Both the position numbers and the translations under genes were made by a program. This document shows, piece after piece, positions 8,515 through 18,159 of a stretch of 64,000 bases of DNA; position 1 is the first letter of the stretch, and each line of letters starts with the position of its first letter. The notes under the pieces are model-generated. The model was given only the letters and a program-made list of their open reading frames with translations. It ran no database searches and was not told where the DNA came from. Origin of the DNA: JALHSW01 sp963720675 (GTDB taxonomy: Bacteria; Actinomycetota; Acidimicrobiia; IMCC26256; PALSA-555); NCBI GenBank assembly GCA_963720675.1, contig CAVRGH010000010.1, positions 372,001-436,000 of the forward strand, given 5' to 3'.

Positions 8515-9035
8515 GCGCAGTCGCGGCAGAGCATCCGCTCCTCGTCGGCGAGCTGGCTGCGCGGGAGGAGCAGGAAGCAGGACGAGCAGTGGAACTCCGT
8601 CGCGCGTCGCGGGGCGATCCGGCTCGGACCGTCGCCCATCTCCGCGCTCTCGGGCTCCTCCTCCTCGAGCTCCTCCTCGTCGTCCTCCATCTTGGCGCTG
8701 GCCGTCTTCTCCTCGAGGAGCGCGTCGAGGGGGGTCTCCACGTCGTCGGGGTGGAGCTCCTCGTCGAGGTCGACCACGTCGTCGTCGTCGTCCTCGGAGC
8801 GCTTCGTCCGGGCGCTTTCCGCGGGCGCGTCGGCCACCGGCGCCGCCGTCGGGTCGACCAGCACCTCGGTGATCGTCTCGTCGATCTCGAGGACTTCGTC
8901 GTCGAGGTCGTCCTCGTCGGCGAGGCCGTCGTCGGCTGCGAGGTCGTCGTCGGTGGCGAGATCGTCGGGCGCCGGGTCCTCGTCGTCGAGGTCCACGTCG
9001 CTCGCCTGCTCGTCCTGGAATGTGTCTTCGGTCAT
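8511..9035 (-). CDS. DUF4193-family acidic zinc-ribbon protein
   Basis: A 174-residue protein, very acidic (long Asp/Glu runs at residues 10-140) with a C-terminal four-Cys zinc ribbon: CSSCF, then about 16 residues, then CRDC at the end. The layout matches the actinobacterial DUF4193 family, in which a disordered acidic region precedes FxCSSCFLxxxRSQLA. The molecular role is not established. ATG 9035 was chosen because it begins the acidic region; further upstream reading gives unrelated basic sequence. The TGA overlaps the presumed CTG start of lnt. The 416 bases upstream hold a dyad structure described separately. Confidence 0.85.
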   Translation of the reverse strand: MTEDTFQDEQASDVDLDDEDPAPDDLATDDDLAADDGLADEDDLDDEVLEIDETITEVLVDPTAAPVADAPAESARTKRSEDDDDDVVDLDEELHPDDVETPLDALLEEKTASAKMEDDEEELEEEEPESAEMGDGPSRIAPRRATEFHCSSCFLLLPRSQLADEERMLCRDCA

Positions 9036-9202
9036 GCACGCTCCCGCGGCCTGCTGCCGCATCAGGGGCCGGAGCATAATCCCGACCCCCCGGCGCGCAC
9101 GGCAACCGCGCGCCACCTTCGAACATTCCCGCCGGCGGCCGTCGGTGCCTCGGCGATGGGCCAGGGGCCGTGGCGGGGGGTCGCTCCCGTGCTCGCTCCG
9201 GA

Positions 9203-9328
9203 GGTGGTGAGGGGCCCAGGAGACCGTTGGGGCCACCGAACGAGCACTGTTTGGCCCGGCCTGCCGGGCAGGCGGGTTATTCCAGCGGGTTCGGCGTTCT
9301 CTACTTGGTCTCCTGGGCCCCGGCCACC
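9203..9328. ncRNA. candidate structured RNA or 5' leader element in the 9036-9451 intergenic gap
   Basis: The 416-base gap between two minus-strand genes contains a strong nested dyad. A perfect 15-base arm at 9211-9225 (GGGGCCCAGGAGACC) is complementary to 9307-9321. Outside it, GGTGG (9203-9207) can pair with CCACC (9324-9328). Inside, CCGAAC (9236-9241) pairs with GTTCGG (9289-9294), and an apical hairpin forms at 9255-9276 (CCC, GCCTG, loop, CAGGC, GGG). The result is a rod of about 126 nt with internal bulges. Either strand could be transcribed; the minus strand would make it a long 5' leader of the DUF4193 gene or an independent RNA after the thyX-like gene. I do not recognise a known family. 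The rest of the gap shows no ORF I would trust. Confidence 0.5.
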
Positions 9329-9451
9329 CGACGGTGGAGTCCGGCGTGAGCCGTCCCGAACCGCAGGGAAGCCCCCAGTACGCCCGACGCCGGGCCTCGT
9401 GTCAAGCCGGGCCGCGACCGCATGACCTGCGACGACGCGCGACGTCCCAGG

Positions 9452-11077
<1,626 letters not shown>

Positions 11078-11176
11078 GGCTCGGTCCCCTGGATCACGGT
11101 CGGGGTCACGGATGGGCTGGGTCACGGATGGAAGGTCGATCGTACCGATGCCTCCCCGGGGGTCCTGGGACCCGGA

Positions 11177-11833
11177 TCAGACGAGCAGTCGCAAGGCCTC
11201 GGGAACGACCTGGGCGCTGCGTGCCGTCGCTTCGGGCAGGGCGACCCCGTCGAGCTCTGCCCCGATCGGCCGAGCGGCGAGGATCTCGACCCGGCGCCCG
11301 GTCCCGATGAGGATCCGCGGGTGCGGCAGGTGTGTCCCGGACCCGAGCCGGGCGCGCATCGCACGTCGCTCCCCCGCCGCGAGTGCGTAGACCTGCACCT
11401 CGAGCCGGCCGTCGCCCGGATGCCCGCGCGGGACCACGTCGTTGCCGGCGAGGTACTGGCCGTTGGCGACCACCACGGTGGTCGCCGGACCTTCGTGCAC
11501 GGAGCGACCATCGACGGTGACCGTGCAGGGGAAGGTCCGCGTCCACCGACGGATCCGATCGGGCCGGGTGCCCACCGTGAGCAGGTTGACCCCCAGTCGC
11601 TCGGTGGTCCTGCCGTCACCCACCCGGAACAGGTCGACGGTGACCTCCCAGGAACCCGTCGACTGCGGGGTGAGCCCGATCGCGCGCGCGAAGTCGCAAC
11701 CGCCGTCGGGCGTGAAGTGCAGCCGAACTCCCGGATGCTCCCCGGCAAGGCGGGCGAGCTCGGCATCGCCTCCTGCACCCTCCGCCTCGGAGTCCCCGGT
11801 CGCGGGGACGCCCCACGGATCACCCGGTCGCAT
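11177..11833 (-). CDS. diacylglycerol/lipid kinase-like protein lacking the N-terminal kinase half
   Basis: A 218-residue protein resembling the C-terminal half of YegS/DagK-type lipid kinases: GGCDFARAIGLTPQ recalls the GTxNDFARxLGL turn, VVVANGQYLAGNDVVPRG recalls the family's VxNGxxxGGGxxxxP, and GDGRLEVQVYALA recalls DDGxLDV. The N-terminal GGDGT ATP-binding motif is absent, and usual members are about 290-330 residues, so the protein is either truncated or a non-catalytic derivative. The first ATG lies inside a 13-base tandem repeat array that also contains the helY stop codon, so the true start is unclear. It lies 99 bases upstream of the thyX-like gene start. Confidence 0.55.
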   Translation of the reverse strand: MRPGDPWGVPATGDSEAEGAGGDAELARLAGEHPGVRLHFTPDGGCDFARAIGLTPQSTGSWEVTVDLFRVGDGRTTERLGVNLLTVGTRPDRIRRWTRTFPCTVTVDGRSVHEGPATTVVVANGQYLAGNDVVPRGHPGDGRLEVQVYALAAGERRAMRARLGSGTHLPHPRILIGTGRRVEILAARPIGAELDGVALPEATARSAQVVPEALRLLV

Positions 11834-11881
11834 CAGGCGCTCGCATCAGGCGCTCGCATCGGGCGCTCGCATCAGGCGGTC
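11830..11881. repeat. tandem repeat, 4 x 13 bases, spanning the helY stop and the next start
   Basis: Four adjacent copies of GCATCAGGCGCTC (copy 3 has A to G, copy 4 C to G). In the minus orientation each unit reads GAGCGCCTGATGC and carries a TGATG stop/start overlap. Copy 4 supplies the helY stop codon and copy 1 the presumed start codon of the lipid-kinase-like gene. A related array with unit GATCAGGTGCTCG is found at 15940-15978. Confidence 0.9.
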
Positions 11882-14532
11882 ACCACGCTCGCGGCGACCA
11901 CCACGCCGCGATGACACGCGTCCGCGGCCGCGTGGGCGGTGGCGCGGGTCTCGGGGTCGGGCGCGACCTCAGCGAGCTGGCGCAGCAGGTCGATGCACTG
12001 CTTGATGTGACGCACGAAGTCACCGCCGGTCAGCTCGTCATCGTCGAGCACGCGTCCGAGGTCGTCACCCGCCGCCCACTCGTACGCGTACGGGGTGAAG
12101 CCGGGATCGGGCACCCGAGTCTCGGGCAGGCCCGCCTCGGCCTCGTCGGCGGCGAGCGCGCGACGGAGCCGTTCGATCCGCCGTGTGCGCTGGGCGACCT
12201 TCGACGTCGGCCAGCGAGCGGGTGGTACGGGAGGAGCTCCGTCGGAACCGCGACGCTCGTAGGTGAAGCACGACACGAGCGCGGCCATCTCGGGCACGTC
12301 GAGTCGATCGAACAGCCCCTCCCGCACGGATTCCGCGAGCAGCAGGTCGGTCTCCGTGTAGAGGCGCGCCAGGATGCGGCCGGCGTCGGTGAGCGCCCAT
12401 CCGTCGAGGTAGCCCCACCCCTCCAGGATTCGTCGTACCCGGTCGAGCTGCCGGGCGAGGCTGTCGGTACGGCCCCGCACTCGCTGCTCGACGCGGGTGC
12501 GCTCGCGTTCCAGTCGGACCACGATCCCCGAGGCGCGCACGCGCTCGTCGCGCTTCGGATCCTGATCGACGGGATGCGCGGCGATCTCCGCCTCGAGCTC
12601 GTCGATCCGACTGGTCGAGCTGCGCGGTCGCGGCGGACGACGGACCTTCACGCCGCGCAGTGCCTCGAGGACCGTCCGCTGGAACACCCGGTTGCGCGGT
12701 GCGTACGGCTGCGGGAGGTCGACCCGCCCGACCGCGACCGGTGGCCCGTCGAAGTCGTCGGGCGCCAGTCGGACGAGGTGCCGCGACGGGACGAGCCCGA
12801 GGATCCGTATCGAACCGCGACGGGCCTCCTGCGCGAGGACGACGACCTTGCCGTTGCGACCGCCGACCCAGAGCACGTCACCGGGGATCAGCGCCTCCAT
12901 CGCCTTCGCGACCCGCCGGCCCGTCCCGGCGCCGCGGCGCTCCGCGCCGAGCGCGTCGAGCAGCGCCCGGTACGTCTCGACGTCGCCGAGGTCGCTGTGG
13001 GCGACGGCTCGCTGCTCCTCGAGCTGGGCGCTGGTCCGCGCCAGCTGCCGCTCGAGGGCGACGACGTCGCGATCGGCATGGAACTGGGCGAAGGAGAGGT
13101 TGAGGAGATGGTGCGCCTGCTCCGCCGAGTACCGGCCCACGAGGTTGACCGTCATGTTGTAGGTCGGGCGGAACGACGAGCGCAGGGCGTCGGTGCGTCG
13201 GGACGCGAGTCCCGCGACCTGCTCGAACGGCACCCAGGGGCTCCAGAGCACGACCGCGTACCCGACCGCATCGATCCCCCGCCGGCCGGCCCGACCGGTG
13301 AGCTGGGTGTACTCACCGGGCGTCAGGAACTCATGGCGCTCCCCGGTGAACTTGGTGAGCTTCTCGATGACGACCGAGCGGGCGGGCATGTTGATCCCGA
13401 GCGCGAGCGTCTCGGTCGCGAACACCACCTTCACCAGACCCGCGGCGAAGGCCTCCTCGACCGCCTCCTTCATCGGCGGGACCATGCCCGCGTGATGGGC
13501 CGCGAGGCCCGCATCCAGGCCGGCGAGCCAGCGGTCGTACCCGAGGACCACCAGGTCGTCGTGCGTCAGCGCACCCACGTGCTGCTCGGCGATGCGCCGG
13601 ATCTCGGTGCGCTCCTCGGGCGTCGTGAGCCGCACGCCTGCGCCCAGGCACTGCTCGACCGACTGGTCACACCCCTTGCGACTGAACACGAACACGATCG
13701 CCGGGAGGAGGTCCTCGGCGGCGAGGAGCTCCACGACATCGACCCGCCCCGGCGTCTGCAGCTTGCGGCTCGCTTGCGGCGCGCCCTTCGGTCCTCGCCC
13801 GACCCGGCGGTCGATGCGGGCGGCTTCGGGGTTCGGTCGGAGGTCGTCGCCACCACCCACGAACGTGGGCAGCAGGTGCAGCCGATCGGCGTCCCGCTCC
13901 CCCACCAGGTAGCGGTGGTGCAGCTCGACCGGGCGCCGCTCTTCGATGACCGGCGTCGTGGCACCCCGCACGGTCTCGATCCAGGCGGCGAACTCCTCGG
14001 CGTTCGACACGGTCGCCGAGAGGCAGACCAGGTCGATCTCCGGCGGGAGGTGGACGATGACCTCCTCCCAGACCGCGCCGCGGTAGCGGTCCTGGAGGTA
14101 GTGCACCTCGTCGAGCACGACCGAGTCGAGGCCCTCCAGGGCCGGCGACGCCGCGTAGATCATGTTGCGGAGCACCTCGGTGGTCATCACGACGATCGGC
14201 GCGTCGCCGTTCACCGAGTTGTCGCCTGTGAGGAGACCGACCTGGTCGCGCCCGTGGACCCGCGCGAGGTCACCGAACTTCTGGTTCGACAGCGCCTTGA
14301 GCGGCGTCGTGTAGAACGCCTTCCCCCCGCGCGCGAGCGCCCGCGCGATCGCATACTCCGCGACGATCGTCTTGCCCGAACCCGTCGGTGCGGCGACGAG
14401 CACCGACCGTCCGTCGTCGAGCGCGTCGAGCGCGCGGCGCTGGAAGTCGTCGAGTTCGAATCCGAGGCTCGCCTCGAAGTCGGCGCGGATCCTCGGCACG
14501 CCGCTCGTGCCCGGCGTCCGGTCACCCGGCAT
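11872..14532 (-). CDS. helY: SKI2/Mtr4-type DEVH-box helicase (HelY)
   Basis: An 886-residue superfamily 2 helicase. Walker A is APTGSGKT (48-55), motif II DEVH (141-144), motif III SAT (172-174), and motif VI is in YTQLTGRAGRRGIDAVG. The Ski2-like C-terminal region includes a helical DSHCT-type domain ending near residue 880. Actinobacterial HelY is presumed to unwind RNA or DNA. The position immediately downstream of tatC matches the order pafA-pafB-pafC-tatA-tatC-helY known in mycobacteria, although a small membrane protein gene is interposed here and several genes lie between pafC and tatA. The ATG start gives the expected N-terminus just before the Q motif. The stop lies in a 13-base tandem repeat. 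Confidence 0.9.
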   Translation of the reverse strand: MPGDRTPGTSGVPRIRADFEASLGFELDDFQRRALDALDDGRSVLVAAPTGSGKTIVAEYAIARALARGGKAFYTTPLKALSNQKFGDLARVHGRDQVGLLTGDNSVNGDAPIVVMTTEVLRNMIYAASPALEGLDSVVLDEVHYLQDRYRGAVWEEVIVHLPPEIDLVCLSATVSNAEEFAAWIETVRGATTPVIEERRPVELHHRYLVGERDADRLHLLPTFVGGGDDLRPNPEAARIDRRVGRGPKGAPQASRKLQTPGRVDVVELLAAEDLLPAIVFVFSRKGCDQSVEQCLGAGVRLTTPEERTEIRRIAEQHVGALTHDDLVVLGYDRWLAGLDAGLAAHHAGMVPPMKEAVEEAFAAGLVKVVFATETLALGINMPARSVVIEKLTKFTGERHEFLTPGEYTQLTGRAGRRGIDAVGYAVVLWSPWVPFEQVAGLASRRTDALRSSFRPTYNMTVNLVGRYSAEQAHHLLNLSFAQFHADRDVVALERQLARTSAQLEEQRAVAHSDLGDVETYRALLDALGAERRGAGTGRRVAKAMEALIPGDVLWVGGRNGKVVVLAQEARRGSIRILGLVPSRHLVRLAPDDFDGPPVAVGRVDLPQPYAPRNRVFQRTVLEALRGVKVRRPPRPRSSTSRIDELEAEIAAHPVDQDPKRDERVRASGIVVRLERERTRVEQRVRGRTDSLARQLDRVRRILEGWGYLDGWALTDAGRILARLYTETDLLLAESVREGLFDRLDVPEMAALVSCFTYERRGSDGAPPVPPARWPTSKVAQRTRRIERLRRALAADEAEAGLPETRVPDPGFTPYAYEWAAGDDLGRVLDDDELTGGDFVRHIKQCIDLLRQLAEVAPDPETRATAHAAADACHRGVVVAASVVTA

Positions 14533-14546
14533 CTGGGGTGCCGACG

Positions 14547-14825
14547 TCAGGGGGCCGGAGCCTCGGTGACCGGGGGCGTCGGGACCGTGGTGTCCGTCGG
14601 CAGGCTCGTGTCGGTCGGGAGGCTCGTGTCGGTCGGCAGGCTCGTTGCGGTGGGCAGGGTGACCGTGGGTGTCGACGGCACGGAGTTCGAACCGTCGTCG
14701 GGTGCGAAGAGCCAGAGCAGGATGCCGGTGACCGCGAGGATCGCCACCACGGCGAGCACCGCGACGGCGATCTCGCGCCGATCACGCTTCGGGTGGTAGG
14801 TCTCGCGCCGGCGGGCGGGCGTCAT
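14547..14825 (-). CDS. small single-pass membrane protein with a Thr/Pro repeat tail
   Basis: A 92-residue protein: a basic N-terminus (RRRETYHPKRDRRE), one membrane helix at about 22-42, then an extracellular Pro/Thr/Ser tail with a repeated SLPTDT hexapeptide encoded by an 18-base tandem repeat. ATG 14825 overlaps the tatC stop (ATGA), so it is coupled to the Tat genes. No function is recognised; the tail looks like a cell-wall-spanning, possibly glycosylated, linker. Confidence 0.7.
   Translation of the reverse strand: MTPARRRETYHPKRDRREIAVAVLAVVAILAVTGILLWLFAPDDGSNSVPSTPTVTLPTATSLPTDTSLPTDTSLPTDTTVPTPPVTEAPAP
14590..14661. repeat. 18-base in-frame tandem repeat (three and a partial fourth copy)
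   Basis: The units start at 14590, 14608, 14626 and 14644 and follow GTGTCGGTCGGCAGGCTC with one or two changes. On the minus strand they encode the hexapeptide SLPTDT in the small membrane protein downstream of tatC. Such arrays vary in copy number by slippage. Confidence 0.85.
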
Positions 14826-15553
14826 CGTTTGAGCATCCTCCCGATCACGATGCTGCCCTCGTAGAAGAGGTACATCGGGACGGCCATGAAGAAGAGAGAG
14901 TAGGGGTCCTGGCTCGGCGTGATCACGGCCGCGAACACGAAGATCAGGACGATCGCCCACCGCCGGAAGTGGCGGAGCTGCTGGGTGTTGATGATCCGGG
15001 CGATCAACAGGAACACCAGGATCACCGGAAACTCGAACGCGAGACCGAACGCGAGAAGCATGAGCGCGACCAGGCCGATGTACTTGTCGGCGGTCAGCAA
15101 TGGGCTCTGCTCCTGGCCGCCGACGTTCAGCAGGAAGTGCAGGGCCTCCGGCAACGTGATCATCGCGACGAATGCGCCGAACAGGAACAGGACGATCGAC
15201 GCACCGAGGAACGGGACCGCGTACCGCTTCTCCTTGGGGTTGAGCCCGGGCGTGATGAAGCGCCAGAGCTGCCACAGGAGGAACGGCAGGGCGACGATGA
15301 TGCCGCCGTACGTCGCGACCTTCAATCGGGTGATGAACGCGTCGAGCGGGCCCGTGAAGACGAAGGTGTTCTTGCTCCCGCGGTCGGTCGCCTCGGTGTA
15401 GTACTTCAGGAAGAACTTGATGATGTCGGGCGAGAACCAGTAGCAGAGCGCCACCGTTCCTGCGAGCACGATCAGGGACCACATGATCCGTCGTCGCAGC
15501 TCTGTGAGGTGCTCGACGACCGTCATCTGGCCGCCGGGAGGATCCGGGGTCAC
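14822..15553 (-). CDS. tatC: Sec-independent protein translocase TatC
   Basis: A 243-residue polytopic protein with six membrane helices, the receptor component of the twin-arginine translocon for folded proteins. The N-terminal VVEHLTELRRRIMWS is the TatC signature, followed by GPLDAFITRLKVA with the acidic residue of the first periplasmic loop region, PFLLWQLWRFITPGL before helix 3, and FAAVITPSQDPYSLFFMAVPMYLFYE at helices 5-6. It lies 6 bases downstream of tatA. Its TGA overlaps the start of the small repeat-tail protein. Confidence 0.96.
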   Translation of the reverse strand: MTPDPPGGQMTVVEHLTELRRRIMWSLIVLAGTVALCYWFSPDIIKFFLKYYTEATDRGSKNTFVFTGPLDAFITRLKVATYGGIIVALPFLLWQLWRFITPGLNPKEKRYAVPFLGASIVLFLFGAFVAMITLPEALHFLLNVGGQEQSPLLTADKYIGLVALMLLAFGLAFEFPVILVFLLIARIINTQQLRHFRRWAIVLIFVFAAVITPSQDPYSLFFMAVPMYLFYEGSIVIGRMLKR

Positions 15554-15559
15554 GATGCG

Positions 15560-15883
15560 CTACGCGCTCGTCTCGGGGTCGGTGGTGGACTCCCCCGGGG
15601 CCGGTGCGGAACCGTCGGTCGCCGGCTCTCCCGCCTCGTTCACGTCGATGATGTCCGTGTCGGGCACCGCGGTCTTCGGCGGCAGCGTCGGCGGGGGCTC
15701 GGCGCTCGACGACGCGTCGTCCGAGAACACCTCGTGCATGTCCCGGGTCATCGTCTGCTGGAACTGCCGGAACTCCTTCATGGCCCGGCCGACCTGACGC
15801 CCGACCTCGGGCAGCTTCGTGGGCCCGAAGACGAGCAGTGCGATGACCAGCACCACGAGGATCTCGGCCGGACCGAGCTGCAC
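15560..15883 (-). CDS. tatA: Sec-independent protein translocase TatA/TatB family
   Basis: A 107-residue protein with the TatA layout: a short N-terminal membrane helix (ILVVLVIALLVFGPTKLPE), the FGPTKLPEVGR hinge, an amphipathic helix (VGRAMKEFRQFQQTM) and an acidic Pro/Ser/Thr tail. FGPxxLPE and the absence of the longer TatB helix favour TatA; with no second copy in the window it may serve both roles. Start is GTG 15883, preceded at five bases by GGGAG. It forms an operon with tatC. Confidence 0.92.
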   Translation of the reverse strand: MQLGPAEILVVLVIALLVFGPTKLPEVGRQVGRAMKEFRQFQQTMTRDMHEVFSDDASSSAEPPPTLPPKTAVPDTDIIDVNEAGEPATDGSAPAPGESTTDPETSA

Positions 15884-15939
15884 GGGACTCCCTTCGCGCC
15901 GACGACGTTCGATCGTACCGCTCGTCCTCGACCGTCCCT

Positions 15940-15978
15940 GATCAGGTGCTCGGATCAGGTGCTCGGATCAGGTGCTCG
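15940..15978. repeat. tandem repeat, 3 x 13 bases, upstream of tatA
   Basis: Three perfect copies of GATCAGGTGCTCG lie between tatA and the zinc-ribbon gene, with a further partial GGATCAGG at about 15988. It shares the core ATCAGG(C/T)GCTCG with the array at 11830-11881, so the two are members of one dispersed short-tandem family. Both lie at gene borders of the same minus-strand block. Confidence 0.9.
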
Positions 15979-16021
15979 GTCGGTGCCGGATCAGGCCGGC
16001 CGTGCCGACGCTTCGCGGCCG

Positions 16022-16354
16022 TCAGGCGTCGCGGATCCCCGGCTCGAGCGCATCGGCCCAGTCGTCCCGCCGGAGCAGGAGGTGGAAGTCGAGCAGGTCG
16101 TCCGGCGTCAGCGCCGGGCCCTTCCGTCGCTCCGTGAGCTCGGCGGGGAGATGCCAGACCTCTTCGACGCACCCGGCCTGTCGGAGCAGGGCACAGATCG
16201 CCGGGCTGGCGTGGTGATAGGCGGCGACCGAGCACGTGGGGCAGCGGAACCGGTACGCGCCGGCCCCGTCTGCGGCACAGGTGCGCACGGTCACGTCGTC
16301 GGGACCGAGCCGCACCGCACCGCATCGCGGGCATTCCGCCTTGATCGAAGTCAC
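16022..16354 (-). CDS. small zinc-ribbon protein of unknown function
   Basis: A 110-residue protein with an N-terminal rubredoxin-like four-Cys ribbon (CPRCG, then about 24 residues, FRCPTC) and a helical C-terminal half rich in Leu and Glu (LTPDDLLDFHLLLRRDDWADALE). GTG 16354 places the ribbon close to the N-terminus as expected. A third Cys pair (C..L, CVEEV) lies between the parts. Likely a nucleic-acid or protein adaptor; function not recognised. It is divergent from the GDPD gene with 129 bases between them, which probably hold both promoters. Confidence 0.7.
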   Translation of the reverse strand: MTSIKAECPRCGAVRLGPDDVTVRTCAADGAGAYRFRCPTCSVAAYHHASPAICALLRQAGCVEEVWHLPAELTERRKGPALTPDDLLDFHLLLRRDDWADALEPGIRDA

Positions 16355-16483
16355 GACCAGTGGATCGGCGCCCTCCGGGGTCCGCTTGAGCCAAGATGAC
16401 GGAATCCCCGACCGTGCCGATCCAGCGCCGGCAAGGGTTTCCGGCCCCCAACCGCGGCAAGACCTCAGAGCAGATCGGGTTCC

Positions 16484-17224
16484 GTGACCCCCATCACCTT
16501 CGCCCACCGGGGCGCTCGGGCCGACCGTCCCGAGAACACGATCGCCGCGTTCCGGTACGCGCTCGAGCACGGGGCCCGCGGCCTCGAGACCGATGCTCGG
16601 CACTCGGCCGACGGCGAGGTCGTGCTGGTGCACGACGAGCGCTTCCGAGCCCGTCTCGCCGGCGTCCTGCCCTGGCGCCTCAGTGTCGCCGGCACCTCGG
16701 CCGAGCGGCTGGCGCACCACGACGTCCCGCGTCTCGTCGACCTCTACGACGAGCTGGGCGCGGACTACGAGCTCTCGATCGATCTCAAGGCGCCGGACAT
16801 CGGCGAGCAGATCATCGAGATCGCCCGGGAGCGCGGCGACCCACGACGCCTCTGGCTGTGTGCGGCCTCCACCCGCCGCCTGCGGGCGCTGCGCGAGCTC
16901 TCGTCCGAACCCAAGCTCGTGCACAGCCAGCGGAGCAACCGGATCTCGGTGACGCTGGAGCGGCACGCCGCCGATCTCGCGTCCGCCGGGATCGACGCGA
17001 TGAACATGCATCACAGCGAGTGGAGCCGTGGCCTGGTCGCGTTGTTCCACCGCTTCGACGTGCAGGCGTTCGCGTGGGACGTGCAGGAGGTGCGCCACCT
17101 CCGCTCCATGCTGCGGATCGGGATCGATGCCGTCTACTGCGACAACGTCGACCGCATGGTCGCGACGGTCGCCGAGTGGACGACCGACTCACCCGAGAAC
17201 CCCGGCTCCCCCGACCAGCCCTGA
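16484..17224 (+). CDS. ugpQ: glycerophosphodiester phosphodiesterase
   Basis: A 246-residue GDPD TIM-barrel enzyme releasing an alcohol and glycerol-3-phosphate from glycerophosphodiesters. The N-terminal FAHRGARADRPENTIAAF contains the catalytic HRG and the PENT metal site. LETDARHSADGEVVLVHDE provides the ExD metal ligands and second catalytic His. The C-terminal AFAWDVQEVRHL and GIDAVYCDNVDRM complete the barrel. Start GTG 16484. No signal peptide, so probably cytosolic. It converges with lepB 19 bases on. Confidence 0.9.
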   Translation: MTPITFAHRGARADRPENTIAAFRYALEHGARGLETDARHSADGEVVLVHDERFRARLAGVLPWRLSVAGTSAERLAHHDVPRLVDLYDELGADYELSIDLKAPDIGEQIIEIARERGDPRRLWLCAASTRRLRALRELSSEPKLVHSQRSNRISVTLERHAADLASAGIDAMNMHHSEWSRGLVALFHRFDVQAFAWDVQEVRHLRSMLRIGIDAVYCDNVDRMVATVAEWTTDSPENPGSPDQP

Positions 17225-17243
17225 CGACTCGTCGCGGGACGGG

Positions 17244-18101
17244 CTAGAGCAGCCCGACGTCGGAGAGGGGCCAGATGCGCACGAAGACGCGTCCGACGAT
17301 CGAGTCCTCGTTGATCGGGCCGAAGACCCGGGAGTCCTTCGAAGCCTCGCGGTTGTCACCCATCATGAACAGGTGCCCCTTCGGCACGACGCAGCCCGGC
17401 TCGCCCCCGGGCGGGGCACCGCAGCCGGGCGCGACGTCGGTGAAGGTCGTCCTCACGCCCTTGGGCAGGTAGGGCTCGTCGAGCTCGCGCCCGTTGATGA
17501 GGATCCCGCCCTGGCCGTCACCCGTCACCGTGTCGCCGGGGAGCCCGACGACGCGCTTCACGAGGTCCTCGATGTCAGCGCTCCGGGCGAGGGGCGGCGC
17601 CTCGAACACGATGAGGTCGCCCCGGTTCACGTCGTGCAGGTCGTAGGAGAGCTTGTTGACGAGGACCCGGTCGCCGACCTGCAGCGTCGGAGTCATGGAC
17701 TCGGACGGGATGTAGAAGGCCTGGAACAGGAAGGACTTGATCACGAACGCGATCACGAGCGCGACCGCGATGAGCGCGACCCATTCGAGGACGACCCGGG
17801 CGGTCCCCTTGCGAGGCTTGTCGGGCTTCGCGACGGTGCCGTCGTCGCCGCCGTCCCCGGAGCCGGGACCCTCGGGATTCTGCGCCCCGGCCTCCTGGTC
17901 CGCGGAGGCCCCGCTCGGGGTCGGCGAGCTCGTGGTCTCGTCGCCGTTCCCGCTCGGAACGGGCGAACCACCGGCACCGGTCGCCGGCAGGGTTGCCGTC
18001 GCGTCGGTCGCTGTAGAGCTCCCCGAGACGGGCTGGTCGGGTTCGGGCGACCCTGACGGTGCTCCTGGGTCGGTCACGCTGGGTGCTCCACTGGACACCA
18101 T
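17244..18101 (-). CDS. lepB: signal peptidase I
   Basis: A 285-residue type I signal peptidase. Residues 1-95 form an unusually long Ser/Pro/Gly-rich cytosolic tail. One membrane helix (about 103-122) leads into the catalytic domain with nucleophile Ser135 (PSESM) and general base Lys182 (VKRVVGLPGD). The C-terminal box GHLFMMGDNREASKDSR is also present. I chose ATG 18101 because longer frames read through the upstream intergenic region. Co-location with tatA/tatC supports an export module. The long tail is typical of some actinobacterial LepB proteins. Confidence 0.92.
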   Translation of the reverse strand: MVSSGAPSVTDPGAPSGSPEPDQPVSGSSTATDATATLPATGAGGSPVPSGNGDETTSSPTPSGASADQEAGAQNPEGPGSGDGGDDGTVAKPDKPRKGTARVVLEWVALIAVALVIAFVIKSFLFQAFYIPSESMTPTLQVGDRVLVNKLSYDLHDVNRGDLIVFEAPPLARSADIEDLVKRVVGLPGDTVTGDGQGGILINGRELDEPYLPKGVRTTFTDVAPGCGAPPGGEPGCVVPKGHLFMMGDNREASKDSRVFGPINEDSIVGRVFVRIWPLSDVGLL

Positions 18102-18159
18102 CCTCGCACGTCCCGACCGAGTCCCCGGCGTCGGCCCGGGGCGGGCTTCGGGCGCGGTG

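Noticed and set aside
9203..9328. Intergenic dyad as the signal recognition particle RNA
   Set aside because: The rod shape and a CTGTTT stretch recall 4.5S RNA, but the invariant GGAAG...AGCAG apical part is absent on both strands.
11911..14799. Very long plus-strand open frame (962 codons) opposite helY and tatC
   Set aside because: It is the antisense shadow of helY; Arg/Asp-rich composition with no domain, while the minus strand carries full helicase motifs.
11830..15978. Short repeats as CRISPR or phage attachment sites
   Set aside because: Units are only 13 bases, contiguous without spacers, and no cas, integrase or tRNA gene is near.
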